17,004 nt of DNA from Sulfurihydrogenibium yellowstonense SS-5 (GCF_000173615.1 NZ_ABZS01000006.1:1-17004), one strand, 5' to 3'; counted from the stretch's first letter, positions 7,806 through 15,507 are shown. The notes: generated by a model from the sequence alone, not told the origin. A program made the numbers and translations.

Positions 7806-7832
7806 GAGATTCTTCGCTTCGCTCAGAATGAC
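7806..7832 (-). repeat. Hairpin repeat unit, ATTCT type (L2 left)
   Basis: 27 bases, identical in reverse complement to 15384-15410. The 21-base core is symmetric: arms ATTCT/AGAAT, a GA/GA mismatch pair, a GC/GC inner stem and a GAA loop. Confidence 0.85.
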
Positions 7833-7850
7833 ACCGTTAGGTCGTTCTTT

Positions 7851-7881
7851 GTCATCCTGAGGCCGAAGGCCGAAGGATCTC
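7851..7881 (+). repeat. Hairpin repeat unit, ATCCT type (L2 right)
   Basis: 31 bases with the same plan as the ATTCT units: arms ATCCT/AGGAT, GA/GA mismatches, a GGCC/GGCC inner stem and a GAA loop (core 7854-7878). It faces the 7806-7832 unit across an 18-base spacer. Confidence 0.85.
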
Positions 7882-7888
7882 ATCTGGT

Positions 7889-7916
7889 GCCATTCTACAA
7901 ATCGGCGAAAAATCTC
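7889..7916 (+). repeat. Degenerate hairpin repeat unit (L2, third copy)
   Basis: GCCATTCTACAAATCGGCG...AATCTC keeps the ends of the ATTCT-type unit (CATTCT and AATCTC) but has lost the symmetric core. It shares a longer match with 3418-3445 read backwards. Confidence 0.5.
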
Positions 7917-7929
7917 TAACTTTTACCTT

Positions 7930-10900
7930 CTACATCTCATCTGTAAACTTCTGATTTTCTACTGCCATAATAACTTCTTGATTTTCTAAATCTAACAATT
8001 TTAACTGACTTTCTACTCTCTCTATAAAATCTTCTCCAATCTCTTTTTTAATCTCTTCTAACTCTTTTTTTACTTTTTCTATGTTATCAGAATGCTTTTC
8101 AATCTTGATTATTTTTTGCAAGATATACTCTGAAAGGCTTGAATACTCCTCAATATCCTTAATTAAAGCTAAAACAAAGGATTTTAATTCTCCAATGTCT
8201 TTATCTTTCAAGTCGTTTAATAGATTAAGAGCTTTTTCTTCTATGGCTCTTGGTTTAGATTTTCTTTTTGTGTATGCTTTTTTATCAAAAACTATTTCGT
8301 AATTACTCCAAAAATCCTTTGATACTTTCAATCTTTCTGTCTCCGGAGTAGCTTTTATCTTTTCATAAACTTCTTCAAAGCTTACCGTTTTTGGTTGTCT
8401 TTCCGCATAATCTTTATAGCCTACAAATAAGTCTTTGCCTTTTCTTATAAAGACCATAAGCTCGTTTTTGTCGGACTTTTTGGCGGTTTTTACTCTTTGA
8501 GGCATGTTTTGTATTTCTTTTATAACCTCTGGATGGCTCTCTTCTATCTGGCTAAGTTCATCTCTAACTTTTGTAAAAAAGCTTTCTTCTTTATCTTCTT
8601 TGTATTCGTTTAATCTCTTGTAGAGTTTTGATGGTTCTGGCTCTTCTGATGGGTCAAAGATTTTAGCATCTTCTCTAAGTATGCTATGAATCATAAACAT
8701 CTTTGTTTGAGCTATTTCTTTAGACCTTACTATATCGGCTCCTTGTTCTGTTGGGAAGAAGTTTACTATGTATATCTCATCGTATACTTTTTTACCTATT
8801 CTGTTTATCCTTCCAACTCTCTGTATAACTCTAACAGGGTTCCACGGTATATCGTAGTTTATAACTACTCCTGCTCTGTTTAGGTTGTATCCTTCAGAAA
8901 GTTTATCCGTTGTGAGAAGGATTTTATATTTATTTTCTTGGTATTTATACTGTGCATCAAAATTTTTTGCTATCTCTTCAAAGGTTGTTTTTCCTATGTT
9001 TCCGTAAGCCACTAAAACTTTATCTTTAAAATGTCTTTTAAGTGTTTCCTCTAAATGTTTTGCAGTGTCTGTATATTCTGTAAATATGACAACTTTTCTA
9101 CCTTCTTTCAAAAACTCTTCAATGCCTTTTATAAGTCTATCTGCCTTTGGGTCGTTTTGTGTAAGTTTTAATTCTTCCATCTTCTGTAAAAACTCATCAA
9201 ACAGCTTTATATCGCTTTGTATGTCTCTTATGAATTTGTCTTTTTGCTTAAACTTGCTTAAGTCGTAAACTTTGTAATATTCAGCGTTTGTCTTTTGCTC
9301 TTTTAAATTTTGCTCATATTTTTCAAGCTCTTTCAAAATCTCATCCGAGTCTTTCTCTGCTAAATCTTCCATTAGTTTTCTATCAAGGATAAACTTATTT
9401 GTTTTTTTGATAAAATCTAAGGCTGTTTCATGAATGCTTTTAAATCTTTTTATACTTTCATAAAATGAGCCAAAGCTACTTTCAAATCTTTTAACTAAGA
9501 GCCTTCTCATAAAGTCGTAAAGGTTTCTTTGATACGTAAGTAAAAAGCTCTCTTCATCTTTTAACTCAGGCTCATCATCATCTTTAATACCTTTTTCATA
9601 TTTAATTGGAATGTAGATGGCACCTTTGAACCTTCCTCCCAGCTCTTCTTCGCCAAAAGCTGATATAACTTCATCATAAAATTCTGACTGCTCTTTTGTA
9701 AGCTCATAAAACCATTCTATTGGGTCTTTAACTTCTGGCAGGTCAATCTTTTCTTTGTAATGCTTCAAATCAAGTCTATTTCTTCTTATTACTACCGGTT
9801 CAAGTATTGACCTAATATGTCTTGCTAAATCCTTAGTCTCTGTTTTTACGTTGTCTATTTCTACCACTACATTATTTTTACCAAAAATTTCTTTGTAGTA
9901 GTTTAAAGCTCTTTCTCTTTTTTTCTTGTTTGGAGAGTTGTAATGGTTTTTTATGTAAGAAAGTTTATTAAAAAGGCTTTCATACTCTTCAAATTTAGAT
10001 TTAAGGTCTTCGTCAAATACAATGGTTGATTTTTTTGGTATGGTAAAGAGTTTTAAAAGTGCGAAAATGTCAGATGGTCTGTTGTTAAAAGGTGTTGCTG
10101 TTAGAAGTAGGGCGGTCTTTCCTCTGCATATCTCTTTAAGATAATGATAGCTAAGGGTGTTTTCATTTCTAAATCTGTGTGCTTCATCAACTATTACAAC
10201 CTCTATATTATCATGTTCTCTAACAAACTCTAAAGCTTTATCTAACTTTCCAACAGAAAAAGCCTCCCAACCATACAGCTCAAAATCTTCTAAATACTTT
10301 TTCCATCCTGTAGATTTGTCATCAGGTCCAATAAGATGAGGCGGTGCTATGACTATACCTCTTTTTCCTAATGCCTTCGCCACCATGCACGCAACGACGG
10401 TTTTTCCAAGACCTACAACATCCGCTAAAATCGTTCCACCGTGAGATTTACAGTTTGCAACAGCTTGAGAAACAGCTTCTAATTGATAAGAGTAAGGTTT
10501 ATAACCTTTTCTTTCCATAAGCTTTACAAGGTCGTTAAACGTATCTTTTGTTTTATGGGTTTCAATGTATGTTTTTAGTAGATAAACATAAGCTGAAAAT
10601 GGGCCCACATCTTTCAAAGCAGTCTCATTTTTTATAGTGTAAACAAGCTTTTTCACATCATCTTCTGACAATGCTATTGAATCTTTCCATAAATCATCAA
10701 AATACTTTTCTGCCTCTTCAAATCCATAGTCTTTTATCTCAACGTTAAACTCATTTTGACTTACAAGTCCCGCCCTTGTTAGGTTGCTGCTGCCTGTTAT
10801 AAAAAGAAGGGGTGCAGATGTTTCTTTTGTTTTAAATAAATAAAGCTTTGAATGATTCGGCTCCCAGGTCTTTCTTATGACTATTATTTTTTCTTCTAAA

Positions 10901-11259
10901 AGTTTTACGAAAAACCTAACTTGCTCGTATATATCTTCATTATCTAACTCTTGACTTGTGAATGCTGTCTTTATAGAGTTTATTAAAGCTTGAAAATACT
11001 CGTCTTTACTTTTAAGCTTTGTTGCTGCTTCATACAGTCCATAGCCACCTTTGTCTACGTTTAATCCAACTAAGATTTTTATATGCTCCTGTGAAAGCTT
11101 GCCTTCGTCGTATAGCTTTTTTAAAGTTTCGTAGAATTCTTTTATCCCTGAGAAATAGAAAAACCCAACAAGAAATTTAAGCTCTGTGCTGACTTCTATA
11201 AGCTCTTGCAGTCTTTTTTTAAGGTCTTTGTTTCCATGATTGGTTATAAATGTGCTCAA
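7930..11259 (-). CDS. PLD-nuclease/SNF2-ATPase fusion protein
   Basis: A 1109-residue protein that probably cuts and translocates DNA in the cassette. The N-terminal 1-190 is a phospholipase-D-type nuclease domain: H136-S-K138 (HSKLYLF), then GSSNLTRAG with S157 and N159, and N169-E170 (QNEFNVEI), the HxK...GSxN...NE pattern. Residues 250-500 hold the first ATPase lobe: a Q-motif-like YKPYSYQLEAV, Walker A GLGKT (283-287), DEAH (358-361) and TATP (387-390). Residues 700-835 hold the second lobe: VVIFTEYTDTAKHLE, TTDKLSEGYNLNRA and the arginine-finger motif QRVGRINRIG. The insert 500-700 and tail 840-1109 are charged and helical with no recognised fold. The start is TTG 11259-11257 with AGAGG nine bases upstream. 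One PLD motif implies an active site made by dimerisation, as is known for PLD nucleases such as BfiI. The 210-base gap to the methyltransferase gene contains hairpin repeats. Confidence 0.88.
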   Translation of the reverse strand: MSTFITNHGNKDLKKRLQELIEVSTELKFLVGFFYFSGIKEFYETLKKLYDEGKLSQEHIKILVGLNVDKGGYGLYEAATKLKSKDEYFQALINSIKTAFTSQELDNEDIYEQVRFFVKLLEEKIIVIRKTWEPNHSKLYLFKTKETSAPLLFITGSSNLTRAGLVSQNEFNVEIKDYGFEEAEKYFDDLWKDSIALSEDDVKKLVYTIKNETALKDVGPFSAYVYLLKTYIETHKTKDTFNDLVKLMERKGYKPYSYQLEAVSQAVANCKSHGGTILADVVGLGKTVVACMVAKALGKRGIVIAPPHLIGPDDKSTGWKKYLEDFELYGWEAFSVGKLDKALEFVREHDNIEVVIVDEAHRFRNENTLSYHYLKEICRGKTALLLTATPFNNRPSDIFALLKLFTIPKKSTIVFDEDLKSKFEEYESLFNKLSYIKNHYNSPNKKKRERALNYYKEIFGKNNVVVEIDNVKTETKDLARHIRSILEPVVIRRNRLDLKHYKEKIDLPEVKDPIEWFYELTKEQSEFYDEVISAFGEEELGGRFKGAIYIPIKYEKGIKDDDEPELKDEESFLLTYQRNLYDFMRRLLVKRFESSFGSFYESIKRFKSIHETALDFIKKTNKFILDRKLMEDLAEKDSDEILKELEKYEQNLKEQKTNAEYYKVYDLSKFKQKDKFIRDIQSDIKLFDEFLQKMEELKLTQNDPKADRLIKGIEEFLKEGRKVVIFTEYTDTAKHLEETLKRHFKDKVLVAYGNIGKTTFEEIAKNFDAQYKYQENKYKILLTTDKLSEGYNLNRAGVVINYDIPWNPVRVIQRVGRINRIGKKVYDEIYIVNFFPTEQGADIVRSKEIAQTKMFMIHSILREDAKIFDPSEEPEPSKLYKRLNEYKEDKEESFFTKVRDELSQIEESHPEVIKEIQNMPQRVKTAKKSDKNELMVFIRKGKDLFVGYKDYAERQPKTVSFEEVYEKIKATPETERLKVSKDFWSNYEIVFDKKAYTKRKSKPRAIEEKALNLLNDLKDKDIGELKSFVLALIKDIEEYSSLSEYILQKIIKIEKHSDNIEKVKKELEEIKKEIGEDFIERVESQLKLLDLENQEVIMAVENQKFTDEM

Positions 11260-11268
11260 GGCTGTAAA

Positions 11269-11273
11269 CCTCT
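11269..11273 (-). promoter_or_regulatory. Shine-Dalgarno supporting the TTG start of the PLD-SNF2 gene
   Basis: AGAGG on the minus strand, nine bases before TTG 11259. No competing ATG with a ribosome site is close. Confidence 0.6.
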
Positions 11274-11305
11274 TTTATTAATCTACATTAAAAATTTTTA
11301 CATAT

Positions 11306-11311
11306 ATTATA
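11306..11311 (-). promoter_or_regulatory. Candidate -10 element of the PLD-SNF2 gene
   Basis: TATAAT on the minus strand, about 47 bases before the TTG start. No good -35 hexamer is seen at 16-18 bases. A TCATTTTCTCG box (11345-11335) lies 23 bases upstream and resembles the TGATTTTCTCA arm near the methyltransferase promoter. Confidence 0.35.
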
Positions 11312-11423
11312 TACGGCTGAAAATTCAAAAGATGCGAGAAAATGAGAAGTGAAAAGTATTTTTAGCCCTTCATATGTCATCTATCACAACATTTCACAAT
11401 ATGACTAAAGTTTCATCATTTTA

Positions 11424-11432
11424 TGGTAAAAT
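11424..11432 (+). promoter_or_regulatory. Candidate extended -10 promoter of the fabG operon
   Basis: TGGTAAAAT with a TGn extension, about 31 bases before ATG 11464. No clear -35. The rest of the 204-base gap (11260-11463) shows nothing else I can name. Confidence 0.35.
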
Positions 11433-11454
11433 ATTAACAATTTTTTATCAAAAT

Positions 11455-11458
11455 GAGG
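11455..11458 (+). promoter_or_regulatory. Shine-Dalgarno deciding the fabG start
   Basis: GAGG five bases before ATG 11464. It favours this start over an in-frame ATG at 11374, which would add 30 residues unrelated to the family. Confidence 0.75.
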
Positions 11459-11463
11459 TTAAA

Positions 11464-12204
11464 ATGCTAAATTTTGCTGGTAAAAATGCACTCATAACAG
11501 GCTCTACAAGAGGCATTGGTAAAGCGATCGCAGTAGAATTTGCAAAGCTTGGAGCTAATGTAATCATTACCGGTAGAGATAGAAAATCAGCTGAAGTTTT
11601 GGCAAATAATATTGAAAAAGAATATAACGTTAAAGCATTTGGAATAGATTTAGATTTGACCGGAGATATCTCAGAAAGCTTTGAAGAGATAAACAGCTTT
11701 ACACAAGGAAAAATTGATATACTTGTTAACAATGCAGGAATTACAAAAGATACACTTTTTATCAGAATGAAAGAAGAAGATTGGAACAGCGTTATCAATG
11801 TAAACCTAAACGGTACGTTTAAAGTCACTCAACAAGTTGTAAAACTAATGATTAAACAAAGATATGGAAGGATTATAAATATAAGCTCTATTATTGGTTT
11901 TATTGGAAATATAGGACAGGCAAACTACGCAGCTACAAAAGCTGGATTAATAGGATTTACAAAATCCTTAGCAAAAGAACTTGCATCAAGAAATATCACA
12001 GTTAACGCAGTTGCTCCCGGCTTTATAGAAACTGATATGACAGCAGAACTTCCGGAAGATATTAAAGCTCAATATCTTAAACAAATACCATTAAACAGAT
12101 TTGGAAAGCCGGAGGACGTTGCAAACGTTGTAATATTCTTAGCATCCGATTTGGCAAGTTATATAACAGGTGAAGTTATTCACGTAAACGGTGGAATGTA
12201 TTAA
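11464..12204 (+). CDS. fabG: 3-oxoacyl-[acyl-carrier-protein] reductase
   Basis: NADPH-dependent reductase of type II fatty-acid synthesis, reducing 3-oxoacyl-ACP to 3-hydroxyacyl-ACP in the cytosol. From ATG 11464 the protein has 246 residues, matching the E. coli length. It shows the short-chain dehydrogenase pattern: the cofactor loop TGSTRGIG at 12-19, NNAG at 89-92, the catalytic S142, Y155 and K159 (YAATK), and NAVAPGFIETDM at 181-192. The C-terminal VIHVNGGMY is typical. First gene of a compact set followed by acpP and fabF, which makes the fatty-acid role firm among the many SDR paralogues. Confidence 0.96.
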   Translation: MLNFAGKNALITGSTRGIGKAIAVEFAKLGANVIITGRDRKSAEVLANNIEKEYNVKAFGIDLDLTGDISESFEEINSFTQGKIDILVNNAGITKDTLFIRMKEEDWNSVINVNLNGTFKVTQQVVKLMIKQRYGRIINISSIIGFIGNIGQANYAATKAGLIGFTKSLAKELASRNITVNAVAPGFIETDMTAELPEDIKAQYLKQIPLNRFGKPEDVANVVIFLASDLASYITGEVIHVNGGMY

Positions 12205-12218
12205 AAAATTTCAAATAT

Positions 12219-12225
12219 AGGAGGT
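12219..12225 (+). promoter_or_regulatory. Strong Shine-Dalgarno of acpP
   Basis: AGGAGGT, the strongest ribosome site in this operon, with eight bases to ATG 12233. This fits the need for far more carrier protein than enzyme. Confidence 0.85.
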
Positions 12226-12232
12226 AATAAAA

Positions 12233-12466
12233 ATGTCGGTTGAGCAAAGAGTAAAAGAGATTATAGCAGACCAACTTGGTGTTGATATTGAAAAAATCAC
12301 ACCTGAAGCAAGATTTGTAGATGATTTAGGGGCAGATTCTTTAGACGTAGTTGAATTAATCATGGCTTTTGAAGAAGAGTTTGGCATTGAAATCCCGGAT
12401 GAAGATGCTGAAAAAATAGCAACTGTTAAAGATGTTTTAGATTATATTAAATCAAAACAAGGGTAA
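12233..12466 (+). CDS. acpP: Acyl carrier protein
   Basis: 77-residue acidic carrier protein that holds growing acyl chains on a 4'-phosphopantetheine arm. The attachment serine is S36 in the motif [12 protein letters not shown], and the flanking acidic helices ([20 protein letters not shown]) are typical of the fatty-acid-synthesis ACP. Length and residue order match the family throughout. It lies 28 bases after fabG and 5 bases before fabF, so all three are expected on one transcript. Confidence 0.98.
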   Translation: MSVEQRVKEIIADQLGVDIEKITPEARFVDDLGADSLDVVELIMAFEEEFGIEIPDEDAEKIATVKDVLDYIKSKQG

Positions 12467-12471
12467 TAGAT

Positions 12472-13716
12472 ATGAGAAGAGTCGTCGTTACTGGTTTAGG
12501 GGCTGTAACACCAATAGGTAATAACGTAAAAGACTTTTGGTCAAATCTTGTTGCGGGTGTTAGTGGTATAGACGTAATCAAAAGGTTTGACCCGGTTGCT
12601 ATAGGATTACCTGTAATCATAGCCGGAGAAGTTAAAAATCTAAATCCAGAGCAATTTTTAGATTCCAAGGAATTAAAAAGAATGAGTGATTTTGTTAAGT
12701 TTGCTGTAATAGCAGCAAAAGAAGCAATACAAGACTCTGGATTAGAACTTGACAAGATTGACTTAACAAAGGCTGGTGTTATAGTCGGAACCGGTATCGG
12801 CGGCTTGAGGGATATTGAAGAACAACAGAAAGTAGTGATGGAAAAAGGAGTAAGGAGAGTTTCTCCTTTCTTTATCCCTTCCGGAATCTCTAATATGGCG
12901 TCAGGTTACATATCCATAGAGTTTGGGTTTAAAGGTCCGAACTCTTGCGTTGTAACAGCATGTGCGACAGGAACACATTCTATTGGCGATGCATTTAAAA
13001 TAATTCAAAGAGGTGATGCCGACATTATGATAGCAGGCGGAACAGAATCTGCTATTACACCGCTTGGAATTGCCGGATTTGCTAACATGAAAGCTTTATC
13101 AACAAGAAATGATGAGCCTCAAAAAGCATCAAGACCATTTGATGCAGAGAGAGACGGCTTTGTAATGGGTGAAGGTGCCGGCATATTGGTTTTAGAAGAG
13201 TTAGAACATGCAAAGAAAAGAGGAGCTAAAATCTATGCTGAAGTCGTAGGATATGGATTGACAGGTGATGCTTATCATATTACAGCTCCATGTGCTGATG
13301 CAGATGGTGCAAAAAGAGTTATAATGATGGCTCTTAACGATGCAAGAATCAACCCAGATGAGGTTGATTATATTAACGCTCACGGAACATCTACTCCATT
13401 AAACGATAAAATAGAAACATTGGCAATAAAGGAAGTATTTAAAGACCATGCATACAAACTAAAAGTTAGCTCAAACAAATCAATGATAGGACATCTTCTT
13501 GGTGCAGCAGGTGCAGTTGAAGCAGTTGCAACTGTTTTAACTATCAAAAATGGAGTTATTCCACCAACGATAAACTACGAACATCCAGACCCTGAATGTG
13601 ATTTAGATTATGTGCCAAACAAAGCTATAGAATATCCTGTAAAAGTTGCAATATCTAACTCATTTGGATTTGGTGGAACCAATGCTTGCTTAGCATTTAA
13701 AGCTTTTGAAAATTGA
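12472..13716 (+). CDS. fabF: 3-oxoacyl-[acyl-carrier-protein] synthase II
   Basis: Condensing enzyme that elongates acyl-ACP with malonyl-ACP. The 414 residues match FabF. The Cys-His-His catalytic set is intact: C164 in [12 protein letters not shown]304 in [11 protein letters not shown] and H341 in [11 protein letters not shown], with K336 just before. The C-terminal [12 protein letters not shown] loop, which gates malonyl entry in this family, is present. The position directly after acpP distinguishes FabF from FabB. The ribosome site is modest (AAGGG overlapping the acpP end, about 8 bases from ATG 12472). It ends 10 bases before rnc. Confidence 0.97.
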   Translation: MRRVVVTGLGAVTPIGNNVKDFWSNLVAGVSGIDVIKRFDPVAIGLPVIIAGEVKNLNPEQFLDSKELKRMSDFVKFAVIAAKEAIQDSGLELDKIDLTKAGVIVGTGIGGLRDIEEQQKVVMEKGVRRVSPFFIPSGISNMASGYISIEFGFKGPNSCVVTACATGTHSIGDAFKIIQRGDADIMIAGGTESAITPLGIAGFANMKALSTRNDEPQKASRPFDAERDGFVMGEGAGILVLEELEHAKKRGAKIYAEVVGYGLTGDAYHITAPCADADGAKRVIMMALNDARINPDEVDYINAHGTSTPLNDKIETLAIKEVFKDHAYKLKVSSNKSMIGHLLGAAGAVEAVATVLTIKNGVIPPTINYEHPDPECDLDYVPNKAIEYPVKVAISNSFGFGGTNACLAFKAFEN

Positions 13717-13726
13717 ATAAATTGAT

Positions 13727-14470
13727 ATGGAAGAAAAAAACTACGAATCGGTCGGAGAGTTTAAAGATAAAATAAAACAGCTTGAAGAAATCATCGGATA
13801 TACTTTTAAAGATAAATCTCTACTGTTAGCAGCCATAACTCATAGGTCTTTTGTAGCTGAATACCATAAAAAAATACAAGATTATGAAGTTTTAGAATTT
13901 CTTGGAGACGCAGTTATATCTTTAATCATCAGTGAAATCCTTATAAAACAGTTTCCCTATGCAAGAGAGGGAGAGCTTTCTCAGTACAGGTCTGCTATTG
14001 TAAGTGAAGCTTACTTGTCAAAATTGGCAAGAAATGTAAATTTCCAAGATTTTGTTTTGATAAGCAAAGGTGAAAAATACCAAAAAGGAGCAGAGAGAGA
14101 GTCACTCCTTTGCGATGTGTTTGAAGCAGTTTTTGGGGCAATATACACAGACTGTCAGTACAATTTAGATATACCAAGAGAGATATTCAACAAAAATTTT
14201 AAAGAAATAGTCATAAATGACATACAGCAGGAAAATCTACCAAGAGATTATAAATCTCTTTTACAGATAGAAACTCAAAGACTTTATGGTAAAATACCAA
14301 CATATAAATTAATCTCATCAGAAGGTCCAGAGCATGATAAAACGTTTACAGTAGAATGTCATGTTGAAGAGATAAAAACAACAGGAAAAGGAAAATCAAA
14401 GAAAGAAGCAGAAGCAAAGGCGGCAAAAGAAGCGTTCAAAAAACTAAAATCCGAAGGTAAGCAGGAATGA
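13727..14470 (+). CDS. rnc: Ribonuclease III
   Basis: Double-strand-specific endoribonuclease that processes rRNA precursors and some mRNAs. It has 247 residues. The catalytic domain (about 15-165) holds the signature [10 protein letters not shown] with E54, E57 and D61, and the second metal-binding pair D130/E133 in [12 protein letters not shown]. The dsRNA-binding domain (about 173-243) ends in [21 protein letters not shown]. The first 20 residues extend beyond the usual start; the only good ATG is 13727 and no strong Shine-Dalgarno precedes it, so translation may depend on fabF. The stop overlaps pdxJ by 4 bases (ATGA). The acpP-fabF-rnc order is widely conserved in bacteria; era, often next, is replaced by pdxJ here. 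Confidence 0.96.
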   Translation: MEEKNYESVGEFKDKIKQLEEIIGYTFKDKSLLLAAITHRSFVAEYHKKIQDYEVLEFLGDAVISLIISEILIKQFPYAREGELSQYRSAIVSEAYLSKLARNVNFQDFVLISKGEKYQKGAERESLLCDVFEAVFGAIYTDCQYNLDIPREIFNKNFKEIVINDIQQENLPRDYKSLLQIETQRLYGKIPTYKLISSEGPEHDKTFTVECHVEEIKTTGKGKSKKEAEAKAAKEAFKKLKSEGKQE

Positions 14471-15210
14471 GACTTGGAGTTAATATAGACCATATAGCAA
14501 CCCTTAGAGAGGCAAGAAAAACAACAGAACCAGACCCAGTAAAAGGAGCTTTAATAGCCATTGAAGCAGGAGCTGACCAAATAACATTACATCTAAGAGA
14601 AGACAGAAGACACATACAAGATGAAGACTTATTTAGATTAAAGTGTGAATTAAAAGACACAAATATCCCGATAAATTTAGAAATGGCACCGACCTATGAG
14701 ATGCAAAATATAGCATTGGAAGCACTACCAAACAACGTCACCTTAGTCCCGGAAAAAAGACAAGAAATTACTACAGAGGGCGGATTGGATGTTGTGTCTA
14801 TGTTAGATTATCTTAAAGATTTTATCAAACCAATTAAACAGCAAGGTATTACTGTTAGCTTATTCATAGACCCAGACTTTAAACAGATAGACGCATCTGT
14901 AGAGATAGGTGCTGATGCGATAGAGATACACACAGGCGAGTACGCAAATGCTTATGGCAAAAACGTAGAAAAAGAACTTGAAAGAATAAAAAAAGCTGCA
15001 AAATATGCTAAGGAAAAAGGTCTAAAAGTGTATGCAGGACATGGTCTAACGTATCAGAATGTTTCAGAGATAGCAAAAATAAAAGAAATTGAAGAATTAA
15101 ACATAGGACATTCTATTATTTCAAATGCTATATTCTTAGGATTATACGAAGCAGTAAGGAGGATGAAAGAGATAATCTTAAATGCAAGGAAAGAATTAAA
15201 AAGTGAATAG
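14467..15210 (+). CDS. pdxJ: Pyridoxine 5'-phosphate synthase
   Basis: Makes pyridoxine 5'-phosphate from 1-deoxy-xylulose 5-phosphate and 3-amino-2-oxopropyl phosphate, the ring-closing step of the DXP-dependent vitamin B6 route. 247 residues, TIM barrel. Visible family signatures: [15 protein letters not shown] (3-17), the conserved [12 protein letters not shown] (41-52), LEMAPT with the catalytic-type E72, [16 protein letters not shown] (93-108), IEIHTGEYA (152-160), YAGHGLTY (189-196) and [12 protein letters not shown] (212-223). The ATGA overlap with rnc implies coupling. The unit probably ends after this gene. Confidence 0.96.
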   Translation: MRLGVNIDHIATLREARKTTEPDPVKGALIAIEAGADQITLHLREDRRHIQDEDLFRLKCELKDTNIPINLEMAPTYEMQNIALEALPNNVTLVPEKRQEITTEGGLDVVSMLDYLKDFIKPIKQQGITVSLFIDPDFKQIDASVEIGADAIEIHTGEYANAYGKNVEKELERIKKAAKYAKEKGLKVYAGHGLTYQNVSEIAKIKEIEELNIGHSIISNAIFLGLYEAVRRMKEIILNARKELKSE

Positions 15211-15232
15211 GTTAAACATTAATGAATACACA

Positions 15233-15247
15233 TTAAGCGTTGCTTAA
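15233..15247 (+). terminator. Small hairpin after pdxJ, possible weak terminator
   Basis: TTAAGC-GTT-GCTTAA, a perfect six-pair stem 22 bases after the pdxJ stop. No U-run follows, so intrinsic termination is doubtful. Confidence 0.25.
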
Positions 15248-15308
15248 AATAGGTTGTTTATATATGTTGGGGTGAGAAATTGGTGATTTAATAGAATTTA
15301 AAAAGAAA

Positions 15309-15337
15309 ATCCTTCGGACTTACGTCCTCAGGATGAC
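15309..15337 (-). repeat. Hairpin repeat unit, ATCCT type (L3 left)
   Basis: Read on the minus strand: arms ATCCT/AGGAT, GA/GA mismatches, a GGAC/GTCC inner stem and a GTAA (GNRA-type) loop; core 15309-15334. The inner stem differs from the GGCC/GGCC of 7851-7881 but stays fully paired. Confidence 0.8.
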
Positions 15338-15383
15338 GACCAAAGGTTAAATAATAAGCATCAAAGAAAGGAGAGCCTTATTC

Positions 15384-15410
15384 GTCATTCTGAGCGAAGC
15401 GAAGAATCTC
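15384..15410 (+). repeat. Hairpin repeat unit, ATTCT type (L3 right)
   Basis: 27 bases identical to the reverse complement of 7806-7832. It faces the unit at 15309-15337 across 46 bases, so the pair repeats the L2 arrangement in the opposite orientation. Confidence 0.85.
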
Positions 15411-15456
15411 ATATTTTTATTAAATTTCTTACCCATCGTATAAAGAATACAATATA

Positions 15457-15486
15457 TTTGATGGTTTATTTACTTATATCATCAAA
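15457..15486. promoter_or_regulatory. Inverted repeat before glmS
   Basis: TTTGATG (15457-15463) and CATCAAA (15480-15486) around a 16-base AT-rich loop, ending 7 bases before the GGAGG ribosome site. It could be an operator or an mRNA hairpin. There is no room for, and no sign of, a glmS ribozyme. Confidence 0.35.
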
Positions 15487-15507
15487 ATAGTCTGGAGGAA
15501 ATAATAA

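Larger units (their letters stand above)
15211..15507. other. Gap between pdxJ and glmS
   Basis: 297 bases with no gene or tRNA that I can see. It holds a small perfect hairpin (15233-15247), an inverted pair of hairpin repeats (15309-15410), an AT-rich presumed promoter region (for example TACAAT at 15448-15453 or TATAAA at 15440-15445, neither with a convincing -35), a 7-base inverted repeat (15457-15486) and the glmS ribosome site GGAGG (15494-15498). Confidence 0.6.

Noticed and set aside
7720..7929. CRISPR array or tRNA in the gap between the two large defence genes
   Set aside because: The repeats are self-complementary, few and unevenly spaced, with no unique spacers of regular length; no cloverleaf is visible.
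3525..11259. Complete DISARM, BREX or type I restriction locus
   Set aside because: No DUF1998 helicase (drmA), drmB, pglZ, brxC or hsdS gene is present. The PLD and SNF2 parts are in one protein and separate from the methyltransferase, which also excludes a single-chain type ISP enzyme.
11374..11463. N-terminal extension of FabG from ATG 11374
   Set aside because: The 30 extra residues do not fit the family, and GAGG five bases before ATG 11464 marks the real start, giving the normal 246 residues.
15411..15507. glmS ribozyme/riboswitch
   Set aside because: The space between the repeats and ATG is under 100 bases, AT-rich, and lacks the conserved ribozyme core pattern.
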